DNA of 54,075 bases from CALCTE01 sp045627885 (lineage in GTDB: Bacteria; Bacillota; Clostridia; Oscillospirales; CAG-272): contig JAZQOM010000061.1 of the NCBI GenBank assembly GCA_045627885.1, positions 1-54,075 on the forward strand, given 5' to 3'. Positions 32,902-40,403 of this stretch are shown one piece after another. The stretch's first letter is position 1. Each line of letters starts with the position of its first letter. A program made the position numbers and the translations under genes. Below the pieces are notes generated by a model. The model made no database searches and was not told the DNA's origin. It saw nothing but the letters and a program-made list of their open reading frames with translations.

Positions 32902-33825
32902 TCATGTGACCTGAAAATCAAGACCGCGCATGGTTATATCGCCCGACGCTGTATCGAATTCGAGCTTTGCGCTTCCGTTGCCGCTTATATAGCGCTTTCC
33001 CTTTCTCACCGTCGGAATGTCACAGTCGAACTTTCCTGAGGCGGTATCGATTTCTGCGGAAAACGGCATATCTTTCGGGATATAAAGCTCTATATCGCCC
33101 GACGCGGACTCAAGGCTTGCCGCAAGGAGATTTTTGCTCACCTCTACCTTTACATTCCCCGACGCGGACTCAATCTTTAATTCTTCCGCAGAAGTAAGAG
33201 AAACATTGATTTTTCCCGATGCGGTATCAAACTTCAATTCTTCCGCAGAATCAAGCGAAACATCAATCTTGCCCGACGAGGAATCCGCAGAGACGCTTTT
33301 TGGATTGGCAAGCGTTGCGCACACATTACCCGATGCCGTTGAGAACTTGCATTTGTCCGCTTTCGGAATATTAGCCGCTATGTTGCCGGAAGCCGAGGAA
33401 AGCTCCGCACTCACGGCGCTTATTTCGCAATCCGTATCGGCAGACGACGAGAATACCGAGAGCTTATCAAACACCGTACCGTACGGAACAAGAACGGTAA
33501 GCTCTTTTTTTATGTTAATAACGCTTTCGCCCGATGCGGCAAAGCGAATGTCGAGAACTCCGTCTTCGTAAAGCCAATGCACCTTTTTTCTATCGGAAAG
33601 CTCGGCTGTGGAGACTTCATATACCTCAACCGTGTTTTTATCGTGATATTGTACCGACACTTTGCCTGATTCCCAGCTTATTTTCATTTCACGGGGAATC
33701 TGTTCAATCACCGCGTCCCCGCAAGAATACTTGTCTCCGTTCGGATAGATATCGCTTACCGCCAAAGAGCATGAGCACAGAAACAGAACGGCGGCACAGA
33801 TGCAAAACGCACAGATTTTTTTCAT
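32902..33825 (-). CDS. DUF4097 beta-solenoid lipoprotein
   Basis: 307 residues. The N-terminus (MKKICAFCICAAVLFLCSC) is a lipoprotein signal with lipobox LCSC, so it should sit on the outer face of the membrane. The second half contains at least eight short repeats of the type xxASGxIxVxL (for example STASGNV, DTASGKI, ESASGNV, DTASGDI), the signature of DUF4097/putative adhesin solenoids often encoded with ECF sigma factors or PspC. The ATG at 33825 overlaps the anti-sigma stop (ATGA). The open frame extends further upstream but that part lies inside the anti-sigma gene in another frame. Function unknown; envelope stress sensing is an inference. Confidence 0.85.
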   Translation of the reverse strand: MKKICAFCICAAVLFLCSCSLAVSDIYPNGDKYSCGDAVIEQIPREMKISWESGKVSVQYHDKNTVEVYEVSTAELSDRKKVHWLYEDGVLDIRFAASGESVINIKKELTVLVPYGTVFDKLSVFSSSADTDCEISAVSAELSSASGNIAANIPKADKCKFSTASGNVCATLANPKSVSADSSSGKIDVSLDSAEELKFDTASGKINVSLTSAEELKIESASGNVKVEVSKNLLAASLESASGDIELYIPKDMPFSAEIDTASGKFDCDIPTVRKGKRYISGNGSAKLEFDTASGDITMRGLDFQVT

Positions 33826-34790
33826 TTTTCTCTTTTTCCTTTCACAATGCCGAATATGAACATAACAAGTCCTGAGATAACGCAGACCGCGAGCACCGCG
33901 CATTTTATGTTTGCGTCGATGCCGCTTTCCGAAAAAGTAAAATCCGGAACGGGCAGAGGAACATGAGAATTTATTGCCGCGCCGACGGCGCTTTCGGCGA
34001 AGTAGAACGCCGCACCCGAAAGAGCGGTAAAAATTCCGGCCTTTGCGAGCCTTGATATTTTGAGATACCGCGCGATTACAAAAATAATCCAAGCTGCCGC
34101 CGAAGCCGCAATCGCTATGGGGAACGCTATCCTGAAATATTCGGCACTTTTAACATAGAGCCCGATACATAGGAGCATCGCAAATAAAAGAAGCGTGTCA
34201 ACAGACATCACCGCAAGAGCGCGGAAGCCGAAGAAAGCCTTTTTTGCCGCATCTGTTTTTGCCGCAAACGGTAGCAAAAACAGAGAAAGCCCGAACAAAA
34301 CGGGAAGCTCGACCACAAAAAACCAATCCCCGTGAGTATAAATACAGCACACTAAAAGAAGAGCCGTAAGACTTGCCGTAAAGCTCAAAAGCGTCCACAA
34401 AAACTTTTCGTTTAACGCAACAAGCGGCACAATCGACAAAGATGCGGCAACCGCAAGCGACGCAAGAACGATAAAGAACCACGAAAGCGCCTTTCCCGAT
34501 GCGAGATTGACGATGAGGCATACGAGTATGGGAATGAGTAAAACCGCGCCGATAGCGGTACCGGCGGCGAGGCTTTTTTTCCTTGCCCGCTTTTTTTCTC
34601 TTGCGATGACGCCTTCCGCTTCATCTTTAAGCACCGAAACATTTTCGTCCTCGCAGGTGCTTCTGTATATCCTTTCGCATTCGCGGCACTCCGCAATATG
34701 CGAAAGAACAAGCTCCGTGCTTTCCGCGCTGGAAACGCCATCGGCGCAGAGCGGTATCAGGTCGCGGACTATCATACAATCATTGTTCAT
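33822..34790 (-). CDS. Membrane anti-sigma factor with N-terminal zinc finger
   Basis: 322 residues. The first about 45 contain a zf-HC2-type anti-sigma motif, with Cys14 or so in LIPLCADG and HIAECREC (HxxxCxxC). A charged linker follows (KKRARKKS), then about eight to nine hydrophobic segments to the C-terminus. Such proteins hold an ECF sigma factor at the membrane until a signal arrives. Stops and starts overlap on both sides: 4 bp with the sigma gene and 4 bp with the DUF4097 gene. The large polytopic C-terminal part suggests a membrane or lipid signal, which is inference. Confidence 0.87.
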   Translation of the reverse strand: MNNDCMIVRDLIPLCADGVSSAESTELVLSHIAECRECERIYRSTCEDENVSVLKDEAEGVIAREKKRARKKSLAAGTAIGAVLLIPILVCLIVNLASGKALSWFFIVLASLAVAASLSIVPLVALNEKFLWTLLSFTASLTALLLVCCIYTHGDWFFVVELPVLFGLSLFLLPFAAKTDAAKKAFFGFRALAVMSVDTLLLFAMLLCIGLYVKSAEYFRIAFPIAIAASAAAWIIFVIARYLKISRLAKAGIFTALSGAAFYFAESAVGAAINSHVPLPVPDFTFSESGIDANIKCAVLAVCVISGLVMFIFGIVKGKREK

Positions 34791-35266
34791 TTTTCATCCA
34801 TCCTTTCTTTAAGCATCAGCTTCGCACGGTGAAAAGTAACTCTTGCCCAACTTTCGGTTTTTGAGAATCTTTTTGCGATATCCTCATACGAATACTCACC
34901 GAAAACGCGCATTTTCAGCACTTCGCCGTAAGGATTTTCAAGAGCTTCAAGCTCCTTGTGAAGCCTTGCCGAAAGCTCATTTTCCTCGGCTTTTTCCGCA
35001 ACATCGTCCGATGAGGCTATGCTGTCAAAGAGGGGGAACTGCCGCTTTCTTCGCCGAAGCTCGTCCGCGTACGCGTTTTTTGCTATCGAGCAAAGCCAGG
35101 TAAGCTCCGCAGAACGCCCTTCAAAGCTTGCCGAAGACTTCGCGCTCATGGCTTTGTAAAATGTATTTTGCGTAATTTCCTCGGCAAGAGCTTTATCTTT
35201 GCAGAGCGCCATAACATAGGAATAAACGCTCATATAGCATTCCCTGAACAGCTTTTCGCTTTCCAC
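34787..35266 (-). CDS. ECF-family RNA polymerase sigma factor
   Basis: 159 residues with region 2 (LFRECYMSVYSYVMALCKDKALAEEITQNTFYKAM, about 5-40) and region 4 (YGEVLKMRVFGEYSYEDIAKRFSKTESWARVTFHRAKLML, about 112-151). GTG at 35266 is chosen because GGAGG lies 8 bases upstream; an in-frame GTG at 35275 overlaps that ribosome site. An ECF-type promoter precedes it, so it likely activates its own operon of sigma, anti-sigma and DUF4097 lipoprotein. The target regulon outside the window is unknown. Confidence 0.92.
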   Translation of the reverse strand: MESEKLFRECYMSVYSYVMALCKDKALAEEITQNTFYKAMSAKSSASFEGRSAELTWLCSIAKNAYADELRRRKRQFPLFDSIASSDDVAEKAEENELSARLHKELEALENPYGEVLKMRVFGEYSYEDIAKRFSKTESWARVTFHRAKLMLKERMDEK

Positions 35267-35300
35267 CGCCGTCACCTCCTTTTCGATATTCCGACAATTA

Positions 35301-35326
35301 GACGGACAGAATCACTATTTGTTACA
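35301..35326 (-). promoter_or_regulatory. ECF-type promoter before the sigma gene
   Basis: Minus-strand TGTAAC (35326-35321), exactly 16 bp, then CGTC (35304-35301). This matches the general ECF promoter pattern (AAC box, 16-17 bp, CGT box; similar to SigX/SigW-type sites in Bacillus). It sits about 35 bp before the start codon and supports positive autoregulation. Confidence 0.7.
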
Positions 35327-35329
35327 AAA

Positions 35330-35357
35330 AAAGCGGAATTTTTTCAAACTCCGCTTT
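35330..35357 (-). terminator. Terminator of yigZ, overlapping its stop codon
   Basis: On the minus strand AAAGCGGA (35357-35350) pairs with TCCGCTTT (35337-35330), followed by more T residues up to the -35 box of the ECF promoter. The stop codon of yigZ lies in the loop. Confidence 0.7.
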
Positions 35358-35979
35358 CAGCTCTGTATACAGTTTCCGTAATTTCCGCGCTTGCTCTTGC
35401 CGCCGTTATCTCCTTTATCGCCGAGCAGATTCGCCGCGCCTTTTCTTCTTCTATAAAGAACACCGCGCTTACCGCGTCCGAGAAAACGGGCGGCTCGCAT
35501 ATCGCGCCCGAGCGCTTAATCTCGTTTTCAATCTTGGGATAATCGGCATATCCCGCTTTGACATTCACCTTTGCAAAGCGAATGAATTTTGATATTCCGC
35601 CGAGCTTTATTGCATCGGCGCAGGCAGAGCCGTACGCTCTGCAAAGACCGGAAGCTCCGAGCAGAATTCCGCCGAAATACCTTGTCACGGTAACAACAAT
35701 GTCGGTAACGCCGTTTTTCTTTATAATTTCGAGCATGGGCAGTCCCGCCGTACCCTGCGGCTCGCCGTCGTCGCTCATTCTCGAAAGACCGCCGCTTCTT
35801 AAAAGATAAGCAAAACAGATATGCCTTGCGTCGGGATGCCGATTCCTTATTTCCTTTATAAAATCCTCGGCTTCGTCCTTTGTCGAAACGCTTTTCGCAT
35901 TTCCGATAAATACGGATTTTTTAATTTCAAGCCTAGACTCGGAGGCTTTTGCAACAGATATGTAGCTTTCGTTTTCCAT
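35344..35979 (-). CDS. yigZ: YigZ/IMPACT family protein
   Basis: 211 residues. The N-terminal Impact domain (about 15-130) includes HICFAYLLR near residues 53-61, DDGEPQGTAGLPML near 70-83 and VVTRYFGGILLG-type VTVTRYFGGILLGASGL near 95-111. A C-terminal DUF1949 domain follows (about 140-198). The biochemical role is not firmly known; the eukaryotic relative modulates translation control through GCN1. It follows yqfC-yqfD with a 34 bp gap and GGAGG before its ATG, so it may be cotranscribed with those sporulation genes. Confidence 0.9.
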   Translation of the reverse strand: MENESYISVAKASESRLEIKKSVFIGNAKSVSTKDEAEDFIKEIRNRHPDARHICFAYLLRSGGLSRMSDDGEPQGTAGLPMLEIIKKNGVTDIVVTVTRYFGGILLGASGLCRAYGSACADAIKLGGISKFIRFAKVNVKAGYADYPKIENEIKRSGAICEPPVFSDAVSAVFFIEEEKARRICSAIKEITAARASAEITETVYRAESGV

Positions 35980-36013
35980 ACTTGCCTCCGCAGAATATCT
36001 TTCCTTTATTTTA

Positions 36014-37195
36014 TCAATTTACAAAGCTCGTGTCAATAAGCTCCTCCGTGCATATATCCTCAACGCATTCCAAAGCGGATGTCAGAACGGCTTTGTCTTG
36101 CAGATATTGCACACTTTCCTTTTGCGACAGAATCTTTGCCCCTGCAAGCTCGACGGACAGAGTTTCCGCCATAAGCCGCCGCGCCTCAAAAAGAGCCTCG
36201 TCGCGACTCAATGTGCTTTCCTTTTGCGTATATTCGCGCATCACCGTTTTCGAGACGGAAAACGGAAGCCGCACGGTCGAGAAAAGCACGGCGTCACTTT
36301 CTTCTTCGGTTATGTCGCAAAGCGCAAACGGAGATTCTTTTTTTCCGAAGGAAAGCGTTTTTCCGAAAACTTTTACACAGAGCTTTTGCGCCTTTTTGCC
36401 CGTGTAATTTTTCTCTGCGGTTTTGTACGGAACACTCACCGAGAAAGTCCTGTAAGTCTTCGCGATTATTCTTCCGCGCGCCCTTTGCAGCTTGTAGCCG
36501 TAGGCTTTGCTGTCAACGACTCCGCCGATAAGAAGCTCTCCTTTTTGAACTATGTCACCGCGCTTAACCGCGCACACGCCCGAAACCGCTTCGGTGTATA
36601 TTATTTCGCCGTCGCATTTTGCCACAATGTTGGTCGGCGTTTTGTTGTCGTAGATGTCGGGCTTTTCCACCGTTTCGCGCATTTCCACTCTTGCGAGAGT
36701 GCCCTCATAGTTTACCGAAAGCCACGCCACACCGTCCATTTCAAGCTCGGCGTCAAGGGCAAGAGAATGCGGACTCACGCTTTTTTTCAGAGCGCCCTCA
36801 TAAAGCCCTTTTTTCTCAAGATATTCAAGAATTTCGCTTTCGGATATTCTTTCGTTGCCGACAATCTCAATGTTCCATACAAACAGATTCGACACAATCA
36901 CTAAAATTATGCCGAAAGCCGCCCCGATAAAAAGCCCCGCCCTCTTTTTGTAGAGGGAAAATAATTTCGGAAGCCCTTTTACAGAGATATCCGCACAGAC
37001 CTTGTGCATAGAGCATAAGTCGCAAATTCTGCCGTAATGCGAATACGGAGCGTTAAAGCAAAGCGAAGCATCATCTCTTCCGCTCATTCCCGAAAACGGA
37101 ATATTGTATTCGGCAAGCAGATTTGCAAGGCGCAGAATTTCCGCCTTTTCTCCGCAGACCTCAACACTTCCCAGAAAAAGACCGAGTATGCCCAT
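36014..37195 (-). CDS. yqfD: Sporulation protein YqfD
   Basis: 393 residues. An N-terminal soluble part (about 1-85) precedes one membrane helix (AGLFIGAAFGIILVIVSNLFVW, about 87-108). After it come the FtsQ/POTRA-like segment IEIVGNERISESEILEYL (about 110-127) and a large external domain with DGEIIYTEAVSGVCAVKRGD. The family is needed for efficient sporulation in Bacillus and acts in the mother cell. The ATG at 37195 begins MGILGLFLG and lies one base after the yqfC stop. The open frame upstream of it is the yqfC gene in another phase. Confidence 0.9.
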   Translation of the reverse strand: MGILGLFLGSVEVCGEKAEILRLANLLAEYNIPFSGMSGRDDASLCFNAPYSHYGRICDLCSMHKVCADISVKGLPKLFSLYKKRAGLFIGAAFGIILVIVSNLFVWNIEIVGNERISESEILEYLEKKGLYEGALKKSVSPHSLALDAELEMDGVAWLSVNYEGTLARVEMRETVEKPDIYDNKTPTNIVAKCDGEIIYTEAVSGVCAVKRGDIVQKGELLIGGVVDSKAYGYKLQRARGRIIAKTYRTFSVSVPYKTAEKNYTGKKAQKLCVKVFGKTLSFGKKESPFALCDITEEESDAVLFSTVRLPFSVSKTVMREYTQKESTLSRDEALFEARRLMAETLSVELAGAKILSQKESVQYLQDKAVLTSALECVEDICTEELIDTSFVN

Positions 37196-37196
37196 A

Positions 37197-37466
37197 CTAA
37201 CAGAACTCCATTCCCGAAAGCTTTCCGCGGATTGCAACCACACGCCCCGACAGAAGCACAAGTTCAAGCTCGTTTCCGAAGACCTTTACGCCGGTGGAAA
37301 AACAGCGCAAAATAACGGCTTCCGTGCTGTATTCGGCGATTTTCGTGCAGCCTGAAATGATTATTTCGCGCCTGCCGTCAATCTCCATGTGAGGGTGCTT
37401 TTCGCAGTTTTCTCTTGTGTATGAGACTTTTCGTGAAATCCCGCTTTTTATTCTTGTAAGCTTCAT
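37197..37466 (-). CDS. yqfC: Sporulation protein YqfC (YabP/YqfC family)
   Basis: 89 residues. The family pattern is clear: HMEIDGRREIIISGCTKIAEYS followed by RCFSTGVKVFGNELELVLLSGRVVAIRGKL. Members are small sporulation proteins of unknown mechanism, made under sigma-E control in Bacillus. GGAGG is 4 bases before the ATG at 37466. The gene diverges from ylbJ, another sporulation gene, across a 73 bp gap; I could not identify a convincing sigma-E site there. It is joined to yqfD. Confidence 0.9.
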   Translation of the reverse strand: MKLTRIKSGISRKVSYTRENCEKHPHMEIDGRREIIISGCTKIAEYSTEAVILRCFSTGVKVFGNELELVLLSGRVVAIRGKLSGMEFC

Positions 37467-37539
37467 ATTACCTCCGCCGCATAGCATAGGCTGATGCGGC
37501 ATAGAATTATCCGCATAATTATATTCGTAAAGAGGCGAT

Positions 37540-38583
37540 ATGATGAAGAAAAAGCATATTCTTCGGACACTTGCCGTTCTTGTCGCACTTGCGGCACTTG
37601 CGTATTCCGCCACGCCGTACGGGACGGAGGATGTAAAAAACGCCCTTTTGCTTTGCGCAAAAAGGCTTGTGCCGTCGATATTCATATCGGTTGCCGTTTC
37701 GGGATATCTTGTCAAAAGCGGACTTTACACACTTTTGTCTAAGCCGCTATCGCTTTTTGCAAAAAAGCTGTTTGCGCTTCCCGAATACTGCGCCGCCCCG
37801 ATATTGCTCGGATTTCTGTGCGGCTTTCCAAACGGTGCATCTGCGGCGGCGGAGCTTTATAAATGCAAAAAGCTCCGCTCCGATGAGGCGGCGCATATTT
37901 CGGCATTCGCGTCGCTTCCGTCGCTTCCGTTTTTTGCCGGATTTGTCGGACTCGGCGTGTTTTCAAGCGTTTATATCGGAATCGCGATATATATTTGCTG
38001 CCTTTTTTCGGCAGTCTGCGTCGGCGCGGTATTGCCCGTATTCCGCAGAGAGAATACACGCTCCGCAGAGCGCCAAGATGTAAAAATATCACTTGTTAAG
38101 CCGCTTTCGCACGCATTATCCGACGCAGTCGGAAAAACGCTGTCGGCATCGGCGAGCGTCGTTTTCTTTTCCGCCTTGTGCGGAGCGATAACTCATATAC
38201 CGTCTGTAAAGCGCCCGCTTTGCGCCGCGCTCTGCGGCATATTCGAACTCTGCGGCGGAATATCGAAGCTCGAATATCTCCCGCTCGAGCCTGCCGCGGT
38301 GCTTGCCGCCGCGCTCTGCGGCTTTTCGGGACTATCGGTTTATATGCAGGTGTTTATATGCGCCGAAGACGCGGAGCTCGAATTGTCTTCATATATACCG
38401 ATAAAGCTTGTCATAGGCGCACTTTCGGCTGTTTTTGCGGCTTTGCTCTTTTATCTGCCGCCCGCCTTCACCTCAATCGCATTTTCCGCTTCTTTTCTTC
38501 TTTGCTTTCTTTTGCGTCGGACTTTTTCAAGCTCTTCGCAAACTGATAAACTCCGGCAAAAACGAGAAGCGCGCCGAATATGA
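37540..38583 (+). CDS. ylbJ: Sporulation integral membrane protein YlbJ
   Basis: 347 residues with about eight membrane segments. Family features: ALLLCAKRLVPSIFISVAVSGYL near residues 35-57, LLGFLCGFPNGASAAAELYK near 88-107 (conserved GFPxG), and HALSDAVGKTL near 188-198. It is a Gate-domain membrane protein required for spore formation in Bacillus, probably in the mother cell. It begins ATGATG; the first ATG at 37540 has GAGGCG upstream. Its last 116 bp overlap the end of the convergent TSUP gene, with no terminator between them. Confidence 0.9.
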   Translation: MMKKKHILRTLAVLVALAALAYSATPYGTEDVKNALLLCAKRLVPSIFISVAVSGYLVKSGLYTLLSKPLSLFAKKLFALPEYCAAPILLGFLCGFPNGASAAAELYKCKKLRSDEAAHISAFASLPSLPFFAGFVGLGVFSSVYIGIAIYICCLFSAVCVGAVLPVFRRENTRSAERQDVKISLVKPLSHALSDAVGKTLSASASVVFFSALCGAITHIPSVKRPLCAALCGIFELCGGISKLEYLPLEPAAVLAAALCGFSGLSVYMQVFICAEDAELELSSYIPIKLVIGALSAVFAALLFYLPPAFTSIAFSASFLLCFLLRRTFSSSSQTDKLRQKREARRI

Positions 38584-38875
38584 CCTTCAGAATTTTTGCG
38601 GATATGTGTCCCACGAAAAGTGACGCGGCAACACTTGCGGCAGTGCCCGTAAGACACATTACAAGAACGGTTTTCCAATCGGAAAAGAGCTTTTTTCTTC
38701 TCGAAAACACGGAGATTGACGCTGAGGGCAGAAAATAGATAAGATTTATCCCCTGCGCGGTAAGCTGTGACACATTTTTGAATACGGTCAAATAGACGAC
38801 AAGCAGACCGCCGCCGCCGACGCCCATAGCCGCGAGAATTGCCGAAAAGAATCCGACCAAAATATCCACTATCAT
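38468..38875 (-). CDS. Half-size TauE/SafE (TSUP) permease, second subunit
   Basis: 135 residues with about four membrane segments. It opens MIVDILVGFFSAILAAMGVGGGG, the glycine-rich first helix of TSUP transporters, and carries GINLIYFLPSA. Single-chain TSUP proteins have about 250 residues in two such repeats, so this is one repeat. The ATG at 38875 overlaps the stop of the upstream half by one base (TGATG), so the two halves are coupled and likely form one transporter of sulfur oxyanions or organic acids (substrate unknown). The basic tail overlaps the 3' end of ylbJ on the other strand. Confidence 0.82.
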   Translation of the reverse strand: MIVDILVGFFSAILAAMGVGGGGLLVVYLTVFKNVSQLTAQGINLIYFLPSASISVFSRRKKLFSDWKTVLVMCLTGTAASVAASLFVGHISAKILKVIFGALLVFAGVYQFAKSLKKSDAKESKEEKKRKMRLR

Positions 38876-39246
38876 CAAAAAATCATCCTTGCTCCCGCAA
38901 AAACGACGAGCACGGAGAATATCCGACATAGCCATTTTGCGTTAATTTTTTCGAGAATTTTCGCTCCGGCGATACCGCCGAGAGCCGACGGTATAAGATA
39001 AATATAAGCGTCGGAGAGCTTTACATTCCCCTTTACAAGATAAATCACGGCGGCGGCGACCGACATACAGAGCGTTACCGCAAGCGTGCCGGACACCGCT
39101 TTTTTGAAGCTGTCGTTTTCGCCGCCGTATATTATGTCAAGCGCTACCACCAAAAGGATACCGCCGCCGGCACCGAGCATACCGTTTATTGCGCCGGACA
39201 CCGCGGCGCATCCCGCAGAAAGCAGAGCTTTTGTTTTGCCGTTCAA
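38875..39246 (-). CDS. Half-size TauE/SafE (TSUP) permease, first subunit
   Basis: 123 residues with about four membrane segments. The N-terminal GAINGMLGAGGGILLV is the glycine-rich TSUP signature, similar to the MGVGGGG motif in the next gene. The start is TTG at 39246, with GAGGTGG at good spacing and no better in-frame ATG. The stop is shared with the start of the second half. The pair looks like a split, tandem-repeat transporter in place of the usual fused protein. Confidence 0.82.
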   Translation of the reverse strand: MNGKTKALLSAGCAAVSGAINGMLGAGGGILLVVALDIIYGGENDSFKKAVSGTLAVTLCMSVAAAVIYLVKGNVKLSDAYIYLIPSALGGIAGAKILEKINAKWLCRIFSVLVVFAGARMIF

Positions 39247-39313
39247 AAAACCACCTCTTTTTCGGTATTTTCGGCATAAAGCGGATAAGCTATGCGAATT
39301 TTTGAAAAATATA

Positions 39314-39342
39314 TTGAAATCGGCATAATATTGGTATATAAT
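39314..39342 (+). promoter_or_regulatory. Promoter of asnA-asnS
   Basis: TTGAAA (39314-39319), a 17 bp spacer, and TATAAT (39337-39342). The leader is about 30 nt, too short for a T-box. Confidence 0.75.
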
Positions 39343-39379
39343 ACTTTATTATATCAGCAAAAAACTACGGAGGTGTGTT

Positions 39380-40387
39380 ATGCCGAAACTTTACGAATGC
39401 GGAAGCTATGCGGACAGTCTCGATATCCGCACAACAGACAGAGCAATAAAATATGTCAAGGATAATTTCGAGAATATATTCGCGCATCACCTCAATCTTG
39501 AAAGAATAACGGCGCCGCTTTTCGTAACGGCGCAGAGCGGACTCAACGACGACTTAAACGGCGTTGAACGCCCCGTAGCGTTTGATATTCCCGACGCGGG
39601 AGAATATGTTCAGGTAGTGCATTCACTTGCAAAGTGGAAAAGACTTGCCCTGCTTCGCTACGGCTTCAAGGCAGGCGAGGGAATCTATACGGATATGAAC
39701 GCGATAAGGCGCGATGAGGAGCTCGACAATATTCATTCCGTCTATGTAGACCAATGGGATTGGGAAAAGGTTATAACCGAAAAAGACCGCACGCTCGATT
39801 ATCTTTATTCGGTTGCCGATGATATATTCGCATCGCTTTACGAGGTGCAGAGTAGGGTATGCGACCGTTTTCTCACCTTAAAACCGCTTATTAAGAGAAA
39901 GTTCACGATGATAAGCACCGACGAGCTTCTCAAAAGATACCCAGACCTTTCGCCCAAGGAGAGAGAGCACGCGATATGCAAAGAATGCGGTTCGGTACTG
40001 CTCACGAAGATAGGTTGCAGACTTTCCGACGGCTCAAGGCACGACGGCAGAGCGCCTGACTATGACGATTGGCAGTTAAACGGCGATATCCTTGTCTGGT
40101 ATGAGCCGCTCAACAGGTCGATAGAGCTTTCGTCGATGGGCATAAGAGTAAGCCCCGAATCACTCAAAGCACAGCTTGCCGAGTCAAACTGCCAAAGCAG
40201 AAGCGAGCTTCCGTTCCACAAAAAACTGCTTGCCGGAGAGCTTCCGCTCACCGTCGGCGGCGGAATCGGTCAGTCGAGAATCTGTATGGTGCTTCTCAAT
40301 AAGGTGCATATCGGTCAGGTACAGGCATCTGTTTGGGGAGACGGTTTTGCAAAAGAATGCACGGAGAAAGGAATAACACTGCTTTGA
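39380..40387 (+). CDS. asnA: Aspartate--ammonia ligase
   Basis: 335 residues, the normal AsnA length. It makes asparagine from aspartate, ammonia and ATP, and shares its fold with class II tRNA synthetases. Motifs: FDIPDAGEYVQVVHSLAKWKR near residues 68-88, EGIYTDMNAIRRDEELDNIHSVYVDQWDWE near 99-128, and the C-terminal GGGIGQSRICMVLL near 292-305. It is followed after 16 bp by asnS, so production and charging of asparagine are cotranscribed. GGAGGTG precedes the ATG. Confidence 0.96.
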   Translation: MPKLYECGSYADSLDIRTTDRAIKYVKDNFENIFAHHLNLERITAPLFVTAQSGLNDDLNGVERPVAFDIPDAGEYVQVVHSLAKWKRLALLRYGFKAGEGIYTDMNAIRRDEELDNIHSVYVDQWDWEKVITEKDRTLDYLYSVADDIFASLYEVQSRVCDRFLTLKPLIKRKFTMISTDELLKRYPDLSPKEREHAICKECGSVLLTKIGCRLSDGSRHDGRAPDYDDWQLNGDILVWYEPLNRSIELSSMGIRVSPESLKAQLAESNCQSRSELPFHKKLLAGELPLTVGGGIGQSRICMVLLNKVHIGQVQASVWGDGFAKECTEKGITLL

Positions 40388-40403
40388 AGCAGGAGGTATA
40401 AAA

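Noticed and set aside
33826..34092. Longer N-terminus for the DUF4097 protein
   Set aside because: The upstream open frame lies wholly within the anti-sigma gene, is basic and low-complexity, and would destroy the clear lipoprotein signal at the ATG at 33825.
37467..37539. Sigma-E promoters for divergent yqfC and ylbJ
   Set aside because: Expected from Bacillus, but no pair of -35 and CATACAAT-like -10 boxes at proper spacing could be read with confidence.
39247..39379. T-box in front of asnA-asnS
   Set aside because: Only about 30 nt of leader follow the promoter, and no T-box core sequence is present.
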